Source: Roseateles sp. SL47 (GTDB lineage Bacteria; Pseudomonadota; Gammaproteobacteria; Burkholderiales; Burkholderiaceae_C). Taken from it: 64,000 nt of DNA. The stretch covers positions 620,001-684,000 of the forward strand of contig NZ_CP113068.1 in NCBI RefSeq assembly GCF_026625885.1, written 5' to 3'. How positions within the stretch are numbered: the stretch's first letter is position 1; each line of letters starts with the position of its first letter. Position numbers and translations under genes: made by a program. Positions 61,136 to 64,000 of the stretch are shown here, in pieces. The notes beneath the pieces were generated by a model that saw nothing but the letters and a program-made list of their open reading frames with translations, was not told the origin of the DNA and did no database searches.

Positions 61136-61882
61136 TCACGGCTTCAGATGCCCCAGGGGCAAGGCGCCGCCGGCCTTCACCTCCCCCAGCGAGAAGCTGG
61201 TGTGGATGTCCTTCACATTCGGCAGGTTCAGCAGGGTGTCGATGGAAAAGCGGCTGAACGCATCCAGGTCGGTGGCCATGACCTGCAGTTCAAAGGTGCC
61301 CGCCCCGCTGATGTAGTGGCAGGCAATCACCTCCGGCAGCGCCCGGATGGCCTGCTCCAGCTCCCGTGTGGCCGCACCGTTGTTGCGGTCGGCATCCACC
61401 CGCACAAAGGCCAGCACCCCCAACCCCAGCTTGCGTCGGTCGATCTCGGCCCGGTAGCCGGTGATGAACCCGTGCTCCTCCAGCCACCGCACCCGTCGCC
61501 ACGTTGGCGCGGCGGACAGCCCGATCCGCGCCGCCAGTTCCGCGTTCGACAGGCGCGCTTCCCGCTGAAGCGCCGCCAGGATGGCCACGTGATAGCGATC
61601 CAGGCCACTGACGGTGGTGCCGCTGCCGCCATCGTCTGGGTCACCAGACGGGTCTCCGGATGAGCCGCACGAAAGATCGAGCGATGAAGCGGCAGATGAA
61701 GCGGTCGATGAAGCGGCCAAAGAATTGGGCCGAGACGGGGCCACGGAAGGGCCCGATGTCGAGGTCGCCAGCGGTGCCGGCGGCGTCAGGGTTTTCCCTT
61801 GACGTTGATTTCGCGATGCCAATGGATAGCTCCGGCGTTGTCTCCAGCAAGATTCTTGCTCAAGTTGGCTTGTACAGGGCAT
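61136..61882 (-). CDS. Lrp/AsnC-family transcriptional regulator
   Basis: The conserved part begins near 61607 (LDRYHVAILAALQREARLSNAELAARIGLSAAPTWRRVRWLEE winged helix) and continues as an Lrp ligand-binding RAM domain (VACHYISGAGTFELQVMATDLDAF). The only upstream ATG in frame is at 61882, which adds about 90 residues of Ser/Ala/Pro-rich sequence with no family counterpart. Part of that is encoded by a 12-bp repeat (61683-61718), and another part covers a perfect palindrome that looks like an operator. A GTG near 61746 or a TTG nearer the domain may be the true start. It is divergent from the indolepyruvate oxidoreductase gene, its probable target. Confidence 0.85.
   Translation of the reverse strand: MPCTSQLEQESCWRQRRSYPLASRNQRQGKTLTPPAPLATSTSGPSVAPSRPNSLAASSTASSAASSLDLSCGSSGDPSGDPDDGGSGTTVSGLDRYHVAILAALQREARLSNAELAARIGLSAAPTWRRVRWLEEHGFITGYRAEIDRRKLGLGVLAFVRVDADRNNGAATRELEQAIRALPEVIACHYISGAGTFELQVMATDLDAFSRFSIDTLLNLPNVKDIHTSFSLGEVKAGGALPLGHLKP
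61683..61718. repeat. 12-bp tandem repeat in the Lrp gene N-terminal extension
   Basis: Three units of GATGAAGCGGnn on the plus strand encode the Ser-Ala-rich part of the extension, and related partial units lie on its left. Confidence 0.7.
61846..61860. promoter_or_regulatory. putative Lrp-type operator
   Basis: AGCAAGATTCTTGCT is a perfect 15-bp palindrome (7-bp arms, one central base), similar in size and AT-centre to Lrp/AsnC sites. AGCAAG recurs at 61887-61892. It lies between the regulator's conserved domain and the oxidoreductase start. Confidence 0.5.
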
Positions 61883-62102
61883 AAAGAGCAAGCACTCGCC
61901 GCGGGGTATTTCCTACACTGAGGTGCTGGTCCGCCCCCTGCCCCTTGGCCGGCAAGTCATCACTTGCCCCAGCCAGCGGCGGGGATTCCACCAGCATGAC
62001 AACATGGCGCTGAAGACATTCAGCGGTATCTGGCAGCACGGCCTCGCAGGCCCGCCACAAGCGGGACCCGACGGTGCCGGCCACCAACAGGAGACACCCC
62101 TC

Positions 62103-64000
62103 ATGAATGCCCCCTTGCCCGAACACATCCTGCGTGCACTGGAAACAGTCAGCCTGGACGACAAATACGCGTTGGACGAGGGCCGCGCCTTCATGAGCGG
62201 CATCCAGGCGCTGGTGCGCCTGCCGATGCTGCAACGCACCCGCGACGCCATGGCCGGCCTGAACACCGCCGGTTTCATCTCCGGCTATCGCGGCTCGCCG
62301 CTGGGCGGCTACGACCAGGCGCTGATGGCCGCGCGCAAGCATCTGGCCAAGCAGCACATCGTTTTCCAGCCGGGCGTGAACGAGGAACTGGGCGCCACGG
62401 CCGTCTGGGGCACACAGCAGCTGGCCCTCTTCCCCGACAAGAAGAAGTTCGATGGCGTGTTCGGCATGTGGTACGGAAAAGGTCCCGGCGTGGACCGCTG
62501 CATCGACGTGTTCAAACACGCCAACATGGCGGGCACCTCCCAACATGGCGGGGTGATTGCGATTGCCGGTGACGACCACATCGCCAAAAGCTCCACCGCC
62601 GCGCACCAGAGCGACCACGTCTTCAAGGCGGTGGGCTTCCCGGTGTTCTTCCCGTCCAGCGTGCAGGACATCCTGGACATGGGCCTGCATGCCTTCGCCA
62701 TGAGCCGCTTCTCCGGCCTGTGGTCCGGGCTGAAGACCATCCAGGAGATCGTGGAATCGTCCAGCAGCGTCAGCGTGGACCCGGACCGGGTGCAGATCCT
62801 GCTGCCCGAGGACTTCCCGATGCCGGCCGGTGGCCTGCATATCCGCTGGCCGGACCCGCCGCTGGACCAGGAAGCCCGCATGATGGACCACAAGTGGTAC
62901 GCGGCGCTGGCCTATGTACGGGCCAACCGCCTCAACCACAACGTCGTGTCCACGCCGAACGACCGCTTCGGCATCATCGCCAGCGGCAAGGCCTGGAACG
63001 ACACGCGCCAGGCCCTGCATGACCTCGGCCTGGATGACGACGCCTGCCGCCGCCTGGGCATCCGCCTGCACAAGGTCAATGTGGTGTGGCCGCTGGAAGC
63101 CACCATCACCCGCGACTTCGCCCAAGGCCTGCAGGAGATCCTGGTGGTGGAAGAGAAGCGCCAGATGATCGAATATCAGCTCAAGGAAGAGCTGTACAAC
63201 TGGCGTCCCGATGTGCGCCCCAATGTGCTGGGCAAGTTCGACGAAACCGAGGACGACCTCAGCGGCGGTGAATGGAGCCGCCCCAACCCGAGCAGCCACT
63301 GGCTGCTGCGCCCGCAGGCCGACCTGACCCCGGCCATCATTGCCCGCGCCATCTCCAAGCGCCTGCTCAAGCTGGGCGTGGATGCCGACACGGCCGAGCG
63401 CCTGCGTGCCCGCGTGGCCCTGATCGACGCCAAGGAGCAGTCGCTCAAGAGCGAAGAAAAGACCGCCGGCGGCGCCGACCGCACGCCGTGGTTCTGCTCC
63501 GGCTGCCCGCACAACACCAGCACCCGCGTGCCGGAAGGCTCCCGCGCAGTGGGGGGCATCGGCTGCCACTACATGGTGACCTGGATGCCGGGCCGCAACA
63601 CCGCCACCTTCACCCAGATGGGCGGTGAAGGCGTGCCGTGGGTCGGGCAGGCCCCGTTCACCGACGAGAAGCACATCTTCAGCAACCTGGGTGACGGCAC
63701 CTACTTCCACAGCGGCATTCTGGCCATCCGCCAGAGCATCGCGGCCGGGGTGAACATCACCTACAAGGTGCTCTACAACGATGCGGTGGCCATGACCGGC
63801 GGCCAGCAGGTGGGCGAACGTCCGGAAGGCCACAGCGTCTTCCAGATCATGAACAGCCTGATCTCCGAAGGCGTGGCCAAACTGGTGATCGTCACCGATG
63901 AACCACAGAAGTACGAAGGCAAGGCACTGGCCCCCGGCGTGACCGTGCATCACCGCGACGAGCTGGACGCGCTGCAGCGCCAGTTCCGCGAGATCACCGG
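62103..64000 (+). CDS. indolepyruvate ferredoxin oxidoreductase, fused type, 3' end off window
   Basis: The N-terminal 632 residues of a large fused 2-oxoacid ferredoxin oxidoreductase (family usually about 1150-1200). It opens with a pyrimidine-binding domain (GFISGYRGSPLGGYD, GVNEELGATAVWGTQQ, GKGPGVDRC, GDDHIAKSSTAAHQSDH). The visible remainder includes a CSGCPHNTSTRVPEGS segment near 462 and a TPP domain (GGIGCHYMV, MGGEGVPWVGQAPF). It oxidatively decarboxylates indolepyruvate and other aryl pyruvates from aromatic amino acids to acyl-CoA. The ATG at 62103 is 211-220 nt from the divergent Lrp regulator. The missing part should carry the gamma domain. Confidence 0.92.
   Translation, partial: MNAPLPEHILRALETVSLDDKYALDEGRAFMSGIQALVRLPMLQRTRDAMAGLNTAGFISGYRGSPLGGYDQALMAARKHLAKQHIVFQPGVNEELGATAVWGTQQLALFPDKKKFDGVFGMWYGKGPGVDRCIDVFKHANMAGTSQHGGVIAIAGDDHIAKSSTAAHQSDHVFKAVGFPVFFPSSVQDILDMGLHAFAMSRFSGLWSGLKTIQEIVESSSSVSVDPDRVQILLPEDFPMPAGGLHIRWPDPPLDQEARMMDHKWYAALAYVRANRLNHNVVSTPNDRFGIIASGKAWNDTRQALHDLGLDDDACRRLGIRLHKVNVVWPLEATITRDFAQGLQEILVVEEKRQMIEYQLKEELYNWRPDVRPNVLGKFDETEDDLSGGEWSRPNPSSHWLLRPQADLTPAIIARAISKRLLKLGVDADTAERLRARVALIDAKEQSLKSEEKTAGGADRTPWFCSGCPHNTSTRVPEGSRAVGGIGCHYMVTWMPGRNTATFTQMGGEGVPWVGQAPFTDEKHIFSNLGDGTYFHSGILAIRQSIAAGVNITYKVLYNDAVAMTGGQQVGERPEGHSVFQIMNSLISEGVAKLVIVTDEPQKYEGKALAPGVTVHHRDELDALQRQFREIT

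Overview
The window is visibly high in G+C and reads as the chromosome of a free-living betaproteobacterium of the order Burkholderiales. The trp gene order with gph nearby, the PF10136 membrane protein beside apaG, and the chitin/GlcNAc genes fit the Roseateles/Mitsuaria (Sphaerotilaceae) neighbourhood. This placement is inference, because no rRNA gene is present. No tRNA, rRNA, IS element, phage or CRISPR array was seen. The first and last genes run off the window.

Layout. 1-5165: a GlcNAc operon on the minus strand (nagK, nagR, nagA, nagB-II, nagZ) whose promoter is covered by two copies of a 19-bp TTGGTA-n4-ACTGGTA operator. 5568-11235: trpE-trpG-ltaE-trpD-trpC-ung on the minus strand, tightly coupled, preceded by a possible Trp-Pro-Trp leader peptide. 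11648-17000: chalcone-isomerase-like protein, gph, map, chromate transporter and Mn transporter. 17039-21113: an AcoR-type sigma-54 activator divergent from an aldehyde dehydrogenase, with a -24/-12 promoter and a palindromic upstream site. 21207-25178: an Aer-like chemoreceptor, then pseudouridine catabolism (psuK, psuG). 25473-29955: a two-gene RND efflux system without its outer-membrane channel. 30002-41801: housekeeping and cell-envelope genes (LMW phosphatase, rpe, apaG, PF10136 protein, mltA, a DUF4401/DUF2157 membrane pair, dienelactone hydrolase, M28 peptidase). 41868-43791: mgsA and a secreted GH18 chitinase whose upstream region carries the same 19-bp operator as the nag operon. 43944-46308: an overlapping three-gene set (EamA exporter, secreted metzincin, small secretin-like protein).

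46611-58766 is the most distinctive locus. It holds a 2286-residue two-partner-secretion exoprotein (TpsA) with six YDG repeats and a hexanucleotide-encoded Gly-Thr tract, its TpsB transporter, and a divergent two-component pair (receiver-AraC regulator plus a 7TMR-DISM histidine kinase with a degenerate receiver). The arrangement suggests an adhesin with its own sensory control. The right end carries a methyltransferase flanked by short tandem arrays, an S1 trypsin-like lipoprotein, and an Lrp-type regulator divergent from a fused indolepyruvate ferredoxin oxidoreductase.

How the parts work together: chitinase, GlcNAc-6-P deacetylase, deaminase and kinase form one chitin-to-fructose-6-P route that appears to share one repressor. 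A second theme is the density of short in-register tandem repeats (units of 6, 7, 9, 10 and 12 bp) scattered through unrelated genes and spacers.
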